A DNA stretch of 64,000 bases from [Actinobacillus] rossii (GCA_900444965.1 UFRQ01000003.1:1302001-1366000), one strand, 5' to 3'; positions 1-10,102 are shown, counted from the stretch's first letter. Notes: generated from the letters alone by a model not told the origin. Numbers and translations: made by a program.

Positions 1-612
1 GGCAAATGTGCCATTTATTTTACTGTAACGATACATCCAAGCATAAACTCGTTCGTTCCACATATCTGGGTTTTTTTGAGGGGCAAATCCGTCTAAGAAC
101 CAAGCATCTATACGATGTTGCATATAATCACCGAGTTGTGGCAATTGCTCTTGAATATCACCAAACCAAAGATCAAGTGTCGTTTCATCAAAATGTACTC
201 GACTACAACCTTGAATCGGATCTTGCCAGCTTAATTGTAAAATTGCTGAGAGTTGTATAAATTCTGGGTAAATTTGATGTGCTTGAATTAAGTTTTCGAG
301 TGGAATAGGGTGTTTTTCAAAGGAAATAAAAAATAATCGTTTTAGCGGTGAGTTGGGATATTCTGCACGGAACTTACGGAAAAGCATCGTCGTTGCAAAG
401 AAATTCAAGCCAGTCCCAAAACCTGTTTCCGCTATCACAAAATGTGTGTTAGTAAATTGCTGCCAACGGTTCCATAAATCATTCCCTTCGATAAAAACAT
501 ATTGGGTTTCTGATAAGCCATCTTGATTTGAGAAATAAACATCATCAAAAGTATCAGAAATTGGAGTATTTGTTTGATCGAAATGGATTTTTGCTGGTTG
601 TACGTGTAACAT
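1..612 (-). CDS. mnmC: MnmC, tRNA 5-methylaminomethyl-2-thiouridine biosynthesis bifunctional protein (partial)
   Basis: Reading the minus strand from an ATG at 612-610 gives 204 open codons running off the left edge, so the C-terminal part is missing. The visible part is the N-terminal SAM-dependent methyltransferase domain: an N-terminal QPAKIHF stretch, the SAM loop [10 protein letters not shown] near residue 66 and the [17 protein letters not shown] motif near residue 175, all typical of MnmC/YfcK. MnmC completes mnm5s2U at the tRNA wobble position; its C-terminal FAD oxidase domain lies outside the window. It is divergent from fabB, an adjacency I also recall from other gammaproteobacteria. 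Confidence 0.93.
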   Translation of the reverse strand, partial: MLHVQPAKIHFDQTNTPISDTFDDVYFSNQDGLSETQYVFIEGNDLWNRWQQFTNTHFVIAETGFGTGLNFFATTMLFRKFRAEYPNSPLKRLFFISFEKHPIPLENLIQAHQIYPEFIQLSAILQLSWQDPIQGCSRVHFDETTLDLWFGDIQEQLPQLGDYMQHRIDAWFLDGFAPQKNPDMWNERVYAWMYRYSKINGTFA

Positions 613-724
613 AGAGATTCCTTTTATGACGTAATTAATGCATTATAAGCGCAGAATTGTGTAAAGTGGTCTAACGTTATAATAAAAACTTGATTTATTT
701 TGATTTCATAGTAAATTAACGTTC

Positions 725-742
725 AGCTTACAAGTGTAAGGC
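725..742. promoter_or_regulatory. FabR-type palindrome upstream of fabB
   Basis: The stretch AGCTTACAAGTGTAAGGC contains the perfect palindrome CTTACA-AG-TGTAAG at 727-740, about 45 bases before the fabB start. It resembles the FabR (YijC) operator pattern AGCnTACAnnTGTAnGCT described upstream of fabA and fabB in gammaproteobacteria. Assignment to FabR is inference from position and motif; no fabR gene lies in the window. Confidence 0.55.
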
Positions 743-782
743 GAGTTTAACCTTAAATAACCTAGTAACAAAGGAAAAAAGA

Positions 783-2003
783 ATGAAAAGAGCCGTTATC
801 ACAGGTTTCGGTGTTATCTCTAGTATTGGTAACAACAAAGAAGAAGTTTTAGCGTCATTAAAAGCAGGTAAATCAGGGATTGAAACTGTGCCTAGCTTTA
901 TTGAAATGGGTATGCGTAGCCATATCGCAGGAACGATTAAATTAGATCCTTCAGAACATATTGAGCGTAAAGTGTATCGTTTTATGGGTGATGCAGCAGC
1001 CTATGCTTATCTTTCCATGAAAGAAGCGATTGAAGATGCAGGTTTAACGGAAGAACAGGTATCTAACGATCGCACAGGTTTAGTCATCGGTGCAGGTACA
1101 GGTTCTGCACATAGTCAACTAGTTGCTTGTGATGCTGTGCGTGGTCCTCGTGGCGTAAAAGCAATTGGTCCTTACGCCGTGACAAAAACGATGGCATCAA
1201 GCGCGTCAGCTTGTTTAGCAACGCCTTATAAAATTCGTGGTGTGAACTATTCAATGAGCTCTGCGTGTGCTACATCTGCACACTGTATCGGTCACGCTTG
1301 GGAATTAATTCAATTAGGTAAACAAGATATCGTCTTTGCTGGGGGGGCTGAAGAATTATCTTGGGAATGTGCGACTGAATTTGATGCAATGGGTGCACTT
1401 TCCACGAAATACAATGAAACTCCTGAAAAAGCTTCTCGTGCTTATGACGCAAATCGAGACGGTTTCGTTATCGCTGGTGGCGGTGCCGTTGTTGTTGTCG
1501 AAGAATTGGAACACGCGTTAGCACGTGGTGCAAAAATCTACGCAGAAATCGTAGGCTATGGTGCAACATCCGATGGTTATGATATGGTGGCGCCAAGTGG
1601 TGAAGGTGCGGAACGTTGTATGAAACAAGCACTAGCTAATGTTGATGCTCCAATTGATTATATCAACGTACACGGTACATCTACACCTGTTGGTGATGTG
1701 AAAGAGTTAGGCGCGATTAAAAACGTATTTGGTGATAATGTACCAGCCATCTCGTCAACGAAATCAATGACCGGTCACTCATTAGGTGCAGCAGGAGCGC
1801 ATGAAATTATTTATACCTTATTAATGTTAGAGAATGATTTTATCGCACCAAGCATTAATATCGAAACCTTAGATGAGCAAGCTCAAGGTTTGAATATCGT
1901 TACAGAAACCAAAGAAAATGCAGGCTTACAAACAGTCATGTCAAATAGTTTTGGTTTTGGTGGTACAAATGCGGCATTAGTGTTTAAGCGTTACGCTAAA
2001 TAA
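783..2003 (+). CDS. fabB: FabB, beta-ketoacyl-ACP synthase I
   Basis: 406 residues, the usual FabB length. It catalyses decarboxylative condensation of malonyl-ACP with acyl-ACP and is needed for unsaturated fatty acid elongation in the cytosolic type II system. The thiolase-fold triad is complete: Cys162 in [11 protein letters not shown], His297 in [11 protein letters not shown] and His332 in [11 protein letters not shown]. The C-terminal [15 protein letters not shown] signature is present. The ATG at 783 follows AAAGGAAAAAAG, a good ribosome binding site. It appears monocistronic, between a FabR-like palindrome upstream and a USS hairpin terminator downstream. Confidence 0.97.
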   Translation: MKRAVITGFGVISSIGNNKEEVLASLKAGKSGIETVPSFIEMGMRSHIAGTIKLDPSEHIERKVYRFMGDAAAYAYLSMKEAIEDAGLTEEQVSNDRTGLVIGAGTGSAHSQLVACDAVRGPRGVKAIGPYAVTKTMASSASACLATPYKIRGVNYSMSSACATSAHCIGHAWELIQLGKQDIVFAGGAEELSWECATEFDAMGALSTKYNETPEKASRAYDANRDGFVIAGGGAVVVVEELEHALARGAKIYAEIVGYGATSDGYDMVAPSGEGAERCMKQALANVDAPIDYINVHGTSTPVGDVKELGAIKNVFGDNVPAISSTKSMTGHSLGAAGAHEIIYTLLMLENDFIAPSINIETLDEQAQGLNIVTETKENAGLQTVMSNSFGFGGTNAALVFKRYAK

Positions 2004-2015
2004 TTTAAGTTTGTG

Positions 2016-2058
2016 AAGTGCGGTGAAAATCTATGATGTTTTTCACCGCACTTTTTTT
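2016..2058 (+). terminator. Rho-independent terminator built from an inverted USS pair, after fabB
   Basis: AAGTGCGGTGAAAA at 2016-2029 is followed about 11 bases later by its reverse complement and then a run of T. The two arms are opposed uptake signal sequences, a common terminator design in Haemophilus. Confidence 0.85.
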
Positions 2059-2109
2059 ATATCCAAAAATCGAGTATGCTGTGGAAAATAATGATTTTGG
2101 GACTGTATT

Positions 2110-3360
2110 ATGACGAAGTTAATTGAAATGGGAAAAGCGGCACGCCAAGCCGCATTTGAGTTAAGCCAACTTTCAACTCAAGAAAAAAATCGCGCACTAC
2201 AAATCATTGCCGATCAACTGGAAGCTAAACAAGATGAGATCTTACGTGAAAATGCAAAAGATATTGAAAATGCACGAGAAAAAGGAATTAGCGAAACGAT
2301 TATTGATCGTTTGCTATTAACACCAGAACGTTTAAAAGGAATTGCCAACGATGTGCGTCATGTGATTTCTTTGGCTGATCCTGTAGGCAAAATTATTGAT
2401 GGTGGTGTGTTAGATAGCGGTTTAAAGTTAGAACGTTTACGTGTGCCTGTTGGCGTGATCGGCACCATTTATGAAGCACGTCCTAATGTGACCATTGATG
2501 TGGCAAGCCTTTGTTTAAAAACAGGAAATGCAGTAATTTTACGTGGTGGTAAAGAAACGCAGCATTCCAATCAAATTTTGGTTAATGTCGTGCAACATGC
2601 CCTTGAACAGGCAGGTTTACCAAAAGCCGCGGTACAAGCGATTACCGATCCTGACCGCCCGTTGGTAATGGAATTACTGAAGTTAGATCGTTATGTGGAT
2701 ATGATTATTCCACGCGGTGGCGTGAGTTTACATGAGCTTTGTAAACAGCATTCAACCATCCCTGTAATTGTGGGGGGAATTGGGGTTTGCCATACGTTTG
2801 TGGAACAAAGTGCGGATCAAAATAGAGCAATTTCAGTGATCAAAAATGCGAAAACGCAGCGCCCTAGCACTTGTAATACATTGGAAACCTTGTTAGTGCA
2901 AGAGAGCATTGCAGCCGAGTTTTTACCCAAACTCGCTAAGGAATTAAAAGTAAACTATTTTGCTGATGCCACTGCACTGAATATTTTAAAACAGGCTGGC
3001 GCTGATGTGCAGGCAGTGCAAGATGAAGATTTGCGTAAAGAATGGCTTTGTACGAATTTGAACGTATTGGTGGTTAAAGATATTCAGGCTGCCGTGGAAC
3101 ATATTCGTGAATATGGCACACAACATTCGGAAGCGATTTTGACAGAAAGTCAGCAACTGGCACGTCAATTTGTGGCACAAGTAGATGCATCCGCGGTTTA
3201 TGTCAATGCAAGTACGCGTTTTACTGACGGCGGACAATTTGGGCTTGGTGCAGAAGTGGCCGTTAGCACACAAAAACTTCACGCTCGCGGTCCAATGGGA
3301 TTGGAAGCCCTAACGACTTATAAATGGGTGGCTGTGGGGGACTATACGTCACGTGCGTAG
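2110..3360 (+). CDS. proA: ProA, gamma-glutamyl phosphate reductase
   Basis: 416 residues, full length. It reduces L-glutamyl-5-phosphate to glutamate-5-semialdehyde with NADPH, the second step of proline synthesis. It has the aldehyde dehydrogenase fold with [15 protein letters not shown] near residue 115, ILRGGKE near 143 and the catalytic Cys255 in [10 protein letters not shown]. The C-terminal [26 protein letters not shown] signature is intact. proB, its usual partner, is not adjacent, so the two steps are encoded apart here. A strong hairpin terminator follows. Confidence 0.97.
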   Translation: MTKLIEMGKAARQAAFELSQLSTQEKNRALQIIADQLEAKQDEILRENAKDIENAREKGISETIIDRLLLTPERLKGIANDVRHVISLADPVGKIIDGGVLDSGLKLERLRVPVGVIGTIYEARPNVTIDVASLCLKTGNAVILRGGKETQHSNQILVNVVQHALEQAGLPKAAVQAITDPDRPLVMELLKLDRYVDMIIPRGGVSLHELCKQHSTIPVIVGGIGVCHTFVEQSADQNRAISVIKNAKTQRPSTCNTLETLLVQESIAAEFLPKLAKELKVNYFADATALNILKQAGADVQAVQDEDLRKEWLCTNLNVLVVKDIQAAVEHIREYGTQHSEAILTESQQLARQFVAQVDASAVYVNASTRFTDGGQFGLGAEVAVSTQKLHARGPMGLEALTTYKWVAVGDYTSRA

Positions 3361-3408
3361 TGTATTTGTGTGTGATGAGTTAACTACCACTTTTTAATTT
3401 GACAAAAC

Positions 3409-3440
3409 AAAAGGCGTTAACCGGAGTTAACGCCTTTTTT
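3409..3440 (+). terminator. Rho-independent terminator after proA
   Basis: AAAGGCGTTAAC and GTTAACGCCTTT form an 11-12 bp stem with a tiny loop, followed by a T run. It separates proA from the convergent tRNA gene. Confidence 0.88.
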
Positions 3441-3445
3441 AATTC

Positions 3446-3522
3446 TGGTTGCGGGGGCCGGATTTGAACCGACGGCCTTCGGGTTATGAGCCCGACGAGC
3501 TACCAAGCTGCTCCACCCCGCG
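3446..3522 (-). tRNA. Initiator tRNA-fMet (CAU)
   Basis: 77 nt on the minus strand with CCA encoded. The anticodon loop reads CTCATAA (CAT at 3488-3486) between GGG and CCC pairs, the three G-C pairs typical of the initiator. The acceptor begins CGCGGGG and ends CCCCGCA, so position 1 is an unpaired C opposite A, the hallmark of formyl-methionine initiator tRNA. This separates it from elongator tRNA-Met. Confidence 0.96.
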
Positions 3523-3589
3523 TCTGATGTGCATCAATATACGCTTTTAAATTGAGATTGCAAGTCAAAATCGTGCAACTGCCGACAAA

Positions 3590-4015
3590 TTAAACGGATT
3601 GGATACATGACTGCTGAATTTGTCGCCAAAGTTCACGTTTTTGTTTGGCATTTTGTTTCAGCTGTTGGAGCGTTTTCGTTTTCCAAAGGTAGCTATTGGC
3701 AGTTTTTAATTGTTCAAAAGTGCGGTGAATTTTTTCGTTATTTTCTGATAGTAACCAATAATACACAGGTTGTTGTACATTTAAATGTTGGGCGTGATCG
3801 AAATCAGTGAGCAAACATTCCTTTTGAGATATCTCAACACTGCGTAAAAGATCCAATAAAAACGGGTCGTTAAAATCTAAAGTGGTTTCTGCAATGACAA
3901 TAAGATGGATTTCTTGCGATATAGGAATATTTACCGCCCCTTTTAATGCATCAGGTCGGCGTAATTGCCATTGCGTGATCCCCATTTCTTGTAGTAATAA
4001 ATCGCGTCTGTTCAT
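3590..4015 (-). CDS. holD: HolD, DNA polymerase III psi subunit
   Basis: 141 residues. Psi bridges the clamp loader to the chi subunit, which binds SSB. The N-terminus MNRRDLLLQEMGITQWQLRRP is the characteristic conserved chi-binding segment and is followed by the PxALKGAVNIPI region. The remainder is poorly conserved in this family and ends in a basic Gln-rich helix. It is divergent from rsmC with 61 bp between starts, an arrangement also seen in E. coli (rsmC-holD). Another in-frame ORF lies antisense over its 5' end but is an artefact of the rsmC frame. Confidence 0.93.
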   Translation of the reverse strand: MNRRDLLLQEMGITQWQLRRPDALKGAVNIPISQEIHLIVIAETTLDFNDPFLLDLLRSVEISQKECLLTDFDHAQHLNVQQPVYYWLLSENNEKIHRTFEQLKTANSYLWKTKTLQQLKQNAKQKRELWRQIQQSCIQSV

Positions 4016-4076
4016 TCAGTTTTCGTTTTCCGTTATAATGCCGATAATTTTAGCCTACCTTATAGGATTTTCCCAA

Positions 4077-5069
4077 ATGATTTCTCTCGAAAGCCAAGTT
4101 TTAGAACGCCATTTACATCTATTTCAAGATAAAACGATTTTGTTTGCTGGTGGGATTAATGATGATTTTCCGCAACAAATTCGTCAAGTAGCAAAAAATG
4201 TTGAAGTTTGGTCGTGGTATTTTGATTACGCGAGAACACAAAGTGCGGTCAATTTTTCTGTTGTTTTTGATAAAACCGCGGATTTAATTGTTTATTATTG
4301 GACAAAAAACAAAACGGAAGTCCAATTCCAATTAATGCAATTACTTGCCAATGCGAAAGTTGGGCAGGAAGTGTTGATTATTGGGGAAAATCGTTGCGGT
4401 GTACGTTCGGCAGAAAAATTATTGGCAGAATTTGGCGACATAGGCAAAATTGATAGCGCGCGCCGTTGTGGGTTGTATCATTTTCAGTTGCAAAAAACAC
4501 CGCAATTTGAGTTAGATAAATGTTGGGCTATTTATGAAAATTCTCTATTGGGTGATTTAAAAATTTATAGTTTACCGGGGGTATTTAGTGCCAATGAACT
4601 GGATAATGGCTCGGCCTTATTGCTCTCAACCATTGATACGCATATTCGAGGCGATGTATTGGATTTAGGTTGTGGTGCAGGGGTCATAGGCGCTTATTTG
4701 AAAAAGCAAAATCCGAAAGCAAACGTAATGATGACCGATATTCACGCGATGGCAATTGCATCCGCTAAGAAAACGTTAGCGGAAAATCAGTTGGTCGGCA
4801 ACGTGCAGGCGAGTGATGTGTTTTCACATATTCAAGATAAATTTGATCTGATTATTTCTAATCCACCGTTCCATGATGGCGTTGATACGGCTTATCGAGC
4901 CGTGAATGAATTAATTAAACAGGCAAAATGGTATTTAAAAGACGGCGGCGAGCTACGTATTGTAGCAAATGCTTTTTTGCCTTATCCTGATTTGCTTGAT
5001 CAATATTTTGGTTCGCACGACGTGCTAGCAAAGAATGGGAAATTTAAGGTTTATTCGGTGAGAACATAA
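4077..5069 (+). CDS. rsmC: RsmC, 16S rRNA (guanine-1207-N2)-methyltransferase
   Basis: 330 residues from the ATG at 4077. The reading frame is open for 65 further codons upstream, but that extension runs antisense over holD and does not resemble RsmC. The protein has the tandem architecture of the family: a degenerate N-terminal methyltransferase-like domain (about 1-150) and a catalytic C-terminal domain with VLDLGCGAGVIG at about 194-205 and the catalytic SNPPFHDG motif at 261-268. It methylates G1207 in the small subunit. A short palindromic terminator shared with manA follows. Confidence 0.95.
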   Translation: MISLESQVLERHLHLFQDKTILFAGGINDDFPQQIRQVAKNVEVWSWYFDYARTQSAVNFSVVFDKTADLIVYYWTKNKTEVQFQLMQLLANAKVGQEVLIIGENRCGVRSAEKLLAEFGDIGKIDSARRCGLYHFQLQKTPQFELDKCWAIYENSLLGDLKIYSLPGVFSANELDNGSALLLSTIDTHIRGDVLDLGCGAGVIGAYLKKQNPKANVMMTDIHAMAIASAKKTLAENQLVGNVQASDVFSHIQDKFDLIISNPPFHDGVDTAYRAVNELIKQAKWYLKDGGELRIVANAFLPYPDLLDQYFGSHDVLAKNGKFKVYSVRT

Positions 5070-5074
5070 GATGA

Positions 5075-5098
5075 AAAAGGGCGAATATTCGCCCTTTT
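5075..5098. terminator. Bidirectional terminator between rsmC and manA
   Basis: AAAAGGGCGA-ATAT-TCGCCCTTTT is a perfect 10 bp stem with a 4 base loop, flanked by A on one side and T on the other, serving both convergent genes. Confidence 0.85.
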
Positions 5099-5104
5099 GT
5101 GCTT

Positions 5105-6298
5105 TTAAGGTAATTTTGAAAGCACGCAATAACCTTTTTCAATGCCGATGATTTCATAATCAGTATCAGCGCAGATAAAGGCAGATTGTCCTTGAGTGAG
5201 TTCAAGTGCGGTTGAATTTGTGCGAATTTCTAATTGACCTTCCATAACAAATAAAATCGTGGCATTTTTTGCCGAGGATTTAATACTGAAATTCGGTTCA
5301 AAATTCACATTTTCTAACGCAAAATCTTTAGCTGGTGTCCAGTAATCATGAGAGCCGTTGCCTTGCGGGGCTGCTGGAATCAGTGTAGGAATAACTTCAC
5401 GGCAATCTACAATTTTGAGTAATTCAGGAATATCTACGTGTTTTGGTGTTAAACCACCACGGATCACATTGTCAGAACAGGCCATTAATTCAATGTTTTG
5501 ACCTCGTAAATAGGCGTGTGGAATCCCTGCATCTTGGTAAATACCTTGTCCTTGTGGTACGTGAACGATATTAAATAAATAGAAACACATCAAGCCCGCA
5601 TCTAATTTATCTGCAGGAATTTGCATTGCATCACGGCAGTAAAGCACCCAATAGTCAGGATTTTCAGGCGTGAGATCTTCTCGTTTTCTTGACACAAAGA
5701 TAGGATTTAACCAAGCTTCGAGCTGAGTTTGATCCGCTTGCATAATGGTGGCATAGAACGTGTGTAAATCTTGTTGTTCAAGTTGCTCTGCAAGTCCGGC
5801 AAAATGTGTTTTTTCTCGTAGTGTTGCCAAAATTTGTGTTTTGGGTTTGAAACCGTGCAATAACCAGAAATCAGATAAGGCAATCATCATTTCGGGTTTG
5901 TGGTTGTTATCTTTATAAGTTCGTTTAGGATCTTTTAAATTGACACCACGAGCATTTTCTGCGGCAAAACCGAGTTCTGCTTCGGTTTTTGTTGGATGAA
6001 GTTGAATAGAAAGCGGCGCTTTTACATCAAGGATTTTCAGTAAATAAGGTAGCTCATCTCCAAACGTTTGACGACTTTGTTCGCCAAGTGCGGTTGGATT
6101 TTGGTTCAAAAAATCAATTAAAGATTGGTTTGTTCCATTGATTTCCACCTGAGATGGCGAAGAAACGTGTGCACCAAGCCACCATTCTGCATATTGTGTG
6201 TTCGGTTGTTTATTAAAGTGAATTAAGTTTGGAAGATAATCTTCGCCCCCCCAAATGTAGTTTTGTAATGTACCTGTTAACTTATAAATTCCAGTCAT
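5105..6298 (-). CDS. manA: ManA, mannose-6-phosphate isomerase (class I)
   Basis: 397 residues. It is a zinc enzyme interconverting mannose-6-phosphate and fructose-6-phosphate, linking mannose use and GDP-mannose supply to glycolysis. The metal and active-site motifs are visible: QLHPTKTEAE (Gln99, His101), NHKPEM (Glu136) and the GIPHAYLRGQNIELMACSDNVIRGGLTPKHVD block near residue 265. The N-terminal YIWGG motif is also typical. The start at 6298 follows AGGATAAAAA. I do not recall manA next to frd in H. influenzae Rd, so this junction may be lineage-specific. Confidence 0.95.
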   Translation of the reverse strand: MTGIYKLTGTLQNYIWGGEDYLPNLIHFNKQPNTQYAEWWLGAHVSSPSQVEINGTNQSLIDFLNQNPTALGEQSRQTFGDELPYLLKILDVKAPLSIQLHPTKTEAELGFAAENARGVNLKDPKRTYKDNNHKPEMMIALSDFWLLHGFKPKTQILATLREKTHFAGLAEQLEQQDLHTFYATIMQADQTQLEAWLNPIFVSRKREDLTPENPDYWVLYCRDAMQIPADKLDAGLMCFYLFNIVHVPQGQGIYQDAGIPHAYLRGQNIELMACSDNVIRGGLTPKHVDIPELLKIVDCREVIPTLIPAAPQGNGSHDYWTPAKDFALENVNFEPNFSIKSSAKNATILFVMEGQLEIRTNSTALELTQGQSAFICADTDYEIIGIEKGYCVLSKLP

Positions 6299-6410
6299 TT
6301 TTTATCCTATTCGTTATGAAATATTTTGGGCGTATTGTATCAGAATCGGTGAGAGTGTGAGGGAAAATCCTTCTAAAGTGCGGTTAAATTTTATTGTATT
6401 TTGACAAATA

Positions 6411-6440
6411 AAAAAGGGCATAATTTTCATTATGCCCTTT
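6411..6440 (-). terminator. Rho-independent terminator after the frd operon
   Basis: On the minus strand AAAGGGCATAATG and CATTATGCCCTTT-like arms form a long stem with a short AAAA loop followed by T5. It lies directly downstream of frdD. Confidence 0.85.
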
Positions 6441-6455
6441 AATGTTTGATTACGA

Positions 6456-6800
6456 TTAAATCGCTGCTACACCCCAAATTACTACGATAGTGTAAAGTAC
6501 AGCTAATCCGTAGAAAATCAGTCCGCCCGCAGGAACATGTACTTTAATGTCATGCATACCATGATGAACGCGGTGTAAACCCGCCCACATAGGGAAAATG
6601 GTTAATACTAAGATTACCAATTTGCCGAACCAGTTGTGCGCAAAAGCGATTATGCCTTCTGGGCTGATAATACCAAATGGTAATAATAAGCCTAGGATTA
6701 AGATCAATACAGGGAACGCAAGACCGCTCACCATACCGCCAGCACTAAACATTAACCATACAGGTGGCTCGTTAGAGCGTTGTGGATTTTGATTGCTCAT
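6456..6800 (-). CDS. frdD: FrdD, fumarate reductase membrane anchor subunit
   Basis: 114 residues with three hydrophobic helices (about 18-44, 55-80 and 92-113), matching the small FrdD anchor. Together with FrdC it holds the FrdAB catalytic dimer on the cytoplasmic face and forms the menaquinol site. The [15 protein letters not shown] segment near residue 74 is the conserved FrdD loop. Last gene of the frdABCD operon, 12 bp after frdC, with a terminator immediately downstream. Confidence 0.95.
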   Translation of the reverse strand: MSNQNPQRSNEPPVWLMFSAGGMVSGLAFPVLILILGLLLPFGIISPEGIIAFAHNWFGKLVILVLTIFPMWAGLHRVHHGMHDIKVHVPAGGLIFYGLAVLYTIVVIWGVAAI

Positions 6801-6812
6801 ATTTTTTGCTCC

Positions 6813-7202
6813 CTAGATGAAGGCTAAAATTAAGCCAAGGATTGAAACTACTACAAATAAGCCTTGAAGTGCTTTTTGGATCACATCTGCTTTAAGCCCT
6901 GTGGTACCCGACATTACTTCACCTGTCATTTGGAACAAGGTGTGTGCGTGTAATAATAAAGCTGCAAGTGAAATTAAGTTTAAAATCACTACGATTGGAT
7001 TTTGTAAAAAACCGACAAAATCCGTTGCAAATGTATCTGCACCTAGGGCAAATACGCCTTTAAGTAAGACTAAGCAGAACCACACCGTTGGTAATGCAGT
7101 CGCTTCGCGTACCATATAGAATTTGTAGAAATCCCAACTTTTCCACCAAGTCGGGGTCATTTCGCGTACGTATTTTTTACGTTTACTTGTTAATTCGCTC
7201 AT
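6813..7202 (-). CDS. frdC: FrdC, fumarate reductase membrane anchor subunit
   Basis: 129 residues (E. coli 131) with three predicted membrane helices. The N-terminal [35 protein letters not shown] block is the family signature; its Glu in MVREATA corresponds to the residue implicated in quinol binding. It lies between frdB (10 bp gap) and frdD (12 bp gap). The identification is firm because of the operon context and N-terminal motif. Confidence 0.95.
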   Translation of the reverse strand: MSELTSKRKKYVREMTPTWWKSWDFYKFYMVREATALPTVWFCLVLLKGVFALGADTFATDFVGFLQNPIVVILNLISLAALLLHAHTLFQMTGEVMSGTTGLKADVIQKALQGLFVVVSILGLILAFI

Positions 7203-7212
7203 TGCTTTCCCC

Positions 7213-7980
7213 TTATGCTTTTGGTTTTAACATTGAGATTAGGTAGTCTTTCGCGCTTTCCAATTTGCCTTGGTTAATCGCAGCTGCTGGGTTAACGTGT
7301 TTTGGACAAACTTCAGAACACGCCCCAACGAATGTACAAGACCACACGCCGTTTTCGCCGTTAATAATTGGCATACGTTCCGCTTTACCATTATCGCGGT
7401 TATCCAAATTATAACGGTGTGCCATAGTTAATGCTGCAGGACCAACGAATTCAGGGTTTAAACCGAATTGCGGGCAAGCTGCGTAACATAAACCACAGTT
7501 GATACACATTGAGAATTGACGGTATTTTTCCAACTGTTTTGGCGTTTGTTTAGTACGGCTTTTTGCAAGTTCCGTATTTTCATGTGGTTTGCCATCTAAT
7601 TCAGGCATTTTATTGCCGATGATGTATGGTTTGATACTTTCTAAGCTTTCAATGAAATGGCTTAAATCAACCACTAAATCGCGCTCGATAGGGAAGTTAG
7701 CCAAAGCTTCAATACGCATATGACCACTGTAGTCGCGTAAGAAAGTTTTACATGCTAACTTAGGAAGACCATTCACCATCATACCGCATGAACCACAGAT
7801 TGCCATACGGCAAGACCAACGGTAAGAAAGCTCAGGTTCTAAGCGGTCTTTAATATAACCTAATGCATCTAATAGTGATGTTTGGTTATCGTAAGGCACT
7901 TGATAAGTGGTCAAGTGCGGTTCTTTGTCAGTTTCAGGATTGTAACGCAAGATTTCTACGTTCATTACTTGATTCGTCAT
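7213..7980 (-). CDS. frdB: FrdB, fumarate reductase iron-sulfur subunit
   Basis: 255 residues. It carries electrons from menaquinol to the FAD of FrdA. Cys motifs for three clusters are present: [15 protein letters not shown] plus a later Cys for [2Fe-2S] in the N-terminal ferredoxin domain, [12 protein letters not shown] for [4Fe-4S] and [13 protein letters not shown] for the [3Fe-4S] cluster. Length and order match E. coli FrdB (244). Second gene of frdABCD, starting 12 bp after frdA. Confidence 0.97.
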   Translation of the reverse strand: MTNQVMNVEILRYNPETDKEPHLTTYQVPYDNQTSLLDALGYIKDRLEPELSYRWSCRMAICGSCGMMVNGLPKLACKTFLRDYSGHMRIEALANFPIERDLVVDLSHFIESLESIKPYIIGNKMPELDGKPHENTELAKSRTKQTPKQLEKYRQFSMCINCGLCYAACPQFGLNPEFVGPAALTMAHRYNLDNRDNGKAERMPIINGENGVWSCTFVGACSEVCPKHVNPAAAINQGKLESAKDYLISMLKPKA

Positions 7981-7992
7981 TGCTACATCTCC

Positions 7993-9789
7993 TTATGCGT
8001 TTTGTGCAGCTTCTTTTGCTGCTTTTTCTTGCGCTTCAGCTTCAGCACCGTAAACACGTTTCGCTGGTTGCGATTTAGTGATTTTCACTGGGCTGTAATC
8101 AATACGTGGAGCATCGTCGCCGTTGTAGAACGCCAATGTGTGTTTTAAATAGTTCACATCGTCACGCTCAGTGTAGTCTAAACGTTGGTGAGCACCACGA
8201 GATTCTTTACGAGCAATCGCAGAGTTAGCGATAGATTGTGCTACGTCTAAGATGTAACCTAATTCAACAGTGTAAAGTACATTAGTATTGAACACACTTG
8301 AACGGTCTTGGATGCGGATACGTTTATAACGCTCTTTCAACTCAGCGATTTTATTCACCGCAGTTTGCATACTTGCTTCATCACGATAAATACCACAACC
8401 TTCTTCCATTGCAGTACCCATTTCTTCACGGATATCTGCCCAGTTTTCAGTACCTTCTTGGTTGTAAAGTTCTTCTAAATGTTTTATGACATCTTGTGCT
8501 TGAGCATCAATTGCTGCTTGGTTACGTGTTTGTGCTTCAACAGCGCGTTGTGCAGCGTGTTCACCCGCAACTCGACCTAATACAACTAATTCAGCTAGAG
8601 AGTTAGAACCTAAACGGTTTGCACCATGAAGACCTGAAGATGCACATTCACCCACAGCAAATAAGCCTTTAATACACGTTTCACTGTTGAAGTCAATTTC
8701 GATACCACCCATGGTATAGTGAACAACAGGACGTACAGGAATTGGTTCTTTAACTGGATCAACACCTTCATAAGCATTTGATAATTCACAAATAAACGGT
8801 AAACGTTCATGTAAATAATCTGCTCCTAAGTGACGTAAGTCTAAGTGAACCACATCAACGCCTTTTGCGGTTTTGAGTGTATTACCTTTTTTCCATTCTT
8901 GCCAGAATGCTTGTGAAACTTTGTCACGTGGACCTAATTCCATGTATTTGTTTTCAGGTTTACCGATTGGCGTTTCAGGACCTAGACCATAGTCTTGTAA
9001 GTAACGGTAGCCATTTTTGTTAACTAAGATACCACCTTCACCACGACAACCTTCAGTCATTAGGATACCTGTATTTGGTAAACCAGTCGGGTGATACTGA
9101 ACGAATTCCATATCGCGAAGTGGTACACCATGACGATATGCCATTGAAAGACCGTCACCTGTTACGATACCGCCGTTCGTGTTAAATTTGAATGCACGGC
9201 AACCACCACCTGTTGCGATAACTACCGCATTGGCATTGATTTGCACTAATGTGCCTTCCATCATATTCATTGCCACTAAACCACGTGCGTGACCATCATC
9301 TACTAAGATGTCTAACACAAAGTGTTCATCAAAACGTTGAATTTGTGGGAATTGAATTGAGGTTTGGAAAAGGGTATGAAGCATATGGAAGCCGGTTTTA
9401 TCTGCAGCAAACCAAGTACGTTCAATTTTCATACCACCAAAACGACGTACGTTAACATCTCCGTCTGCTTTACGAGACCAAGGGCAACCCCAACGTTCTA
9501 ATTGTGTCATTTCAACAGGAGAGTGCTGAACGAAGTATTCCACTACGTCTTGTTCACATAGCCAGTCACCACCTGCAACAGTGTCTTGGAAATGTTTGTC
9601 ATAGCTATCTTCATCTTTGATAACCGCAGCCGCACCACCTTCTGCTGCCACTGTATGGCTACGCATAGGATAAACTTTTGATACTAACGCGATTTTTAGG
9701 TTTGGGTTCGCTTCTGCTGCTGCAATTGCAGCACGTAAGCCACCGCCGCCAGCACCCACAATCGCAATATCGACATTAACAGTTTGCAC
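7993..9789 (-). CDS. frdA: FrdA, fumarate reductase flavoprotein subunit
   Basis: 598 residues from a GTG start at 9789, chosen because TTGGAGAAAAATATC precedes it and the protein then begins MQTVNVDIAIVGAGGGG like other FrdA proteins. The open frame continues 16 codons upstream to an ATG at 9837 with no family similarity. It has the FAD-binding GAGGGGLRAA near residue 12, the covalent-FAD histidine His45 in RSHTVAAEGG, and the active-site HPTGLPNTGILMTEG and RPVVHYTMGG motifs. It reduces fumarate to succinate in anaerobic respiration. A candidate FNR/CRP site lies about 180 bp upstream. Confidence 0.97.
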   Translation of the reverse strand: MQTVNVDIAIVGAGGGGLRAAIAAAEANPNLKIALVSKVYPMRSHTVAAEGGAAAVIKDEDSYDKHFQDTVAGGDWLCEQDVVEYFVQHSPVEMTQLERWGCPWSRKADGDVNVRRFGGMKIERTWFAADKTGFHMLHTLFQTSIQFPQIQRFDEHFVLDILVDDGHARGLVAMNMMEGTLVQINANAVVIATGGGCRAFKFNTNGGIVTGDGLSMAYRHGVPLRDMEFVQYHPTGLPNTGILMTEGCRGEGGILVNKNGYRYLQDYGLGPETPIGKPENKYMELGPRDKVSQAFWQEWKKGNTLKTAKGVDVVHLDLRHLGADYLHERLPFICELSNAYEGVDPVKEPIPVRPVVHYTMGGIEIDFNSETCIKGLFAVGECASSGLHGANRLGSNSLAELVVLGRVAGEHAAQRAVEAQTRNQAAIDAQAQDVIKHLEELYNQEGTENWADIREEMGTAMEEGCGIYRDEASMQTAVNKIAELKERYKRIRIQDRSSVFNTNVLYTVELGYILDVAQSIANSAIARKESRGAHQRLDYTERDDVNYLKHTLAFYNGDDAPRIDYSPVKITKSQPAKRVYGAEAEAQEKAAKEAAQNA

Positions 9790-9968
9790 GATATTTTTCT
9801 CCAATAATAGACAATAAAAAATGATGACAAAAGGCAATCAAAAGTATGTTTCTCTTAAACAAAAGTTCTGATTTTTTGACCGCACTTTTATTCTTCAAAT
9901 GTATTTTCGCCATAAACGTTTTCAATTTCTACCCCTTTTTTACTATTTTGTTAATTAATTTAGTTTTT

Positions 9969-9984
9969 TGTGATCTAACTCAAA
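9969..9984. promoter_or_regulatory. Candidate FNR/CRP site between frdA and epmA
   Basis: On the plus strand TGTGA-TCTAAC-TCAAA fits a CRP site at 9 of 10 half-site bases. On the minus strand the same DNA reads TTGAG-TTAG-ATCAC, 8 of 10 matches to the FNR consensus TTGAT-N4-ATCAA. FNR control of frd is known in enterics. Which regulator binds cannot be decided by eye. The 9790-10102 gap also holds one USS near 9889 and AT-rich promoter-like DNA. Confidence 0.5.
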
Positions 9985-10102
9985 AAAAGTATTTTTATAA
10001 ATGCAAAAGATTGTTATTTAAGGAAAAGGAGTAAAGCAGGTAATTGATTAACGCAAATGTATTCACTAAAATAATAGTAACCCTATCGATTGAGAAGAGA
10101 AT

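Noticed and set aside
3882..4076. In-frame upstream extension of rsmC (65 codons)
   Set aside because: It runs antisense over the 5' end of holD, lacks a ribosome binding site and has no RsmC similarity; the ATG at 4077 gives the normal 330 residues.
9846..10034. 62-codon ORF between frdA and epmA
   Set aside because: It lies in AT-rich promoter DNA containing a USS and the FNR/CRP-like site, with a low-complexity Phe/Leu/Lys translation; not a credible gene.
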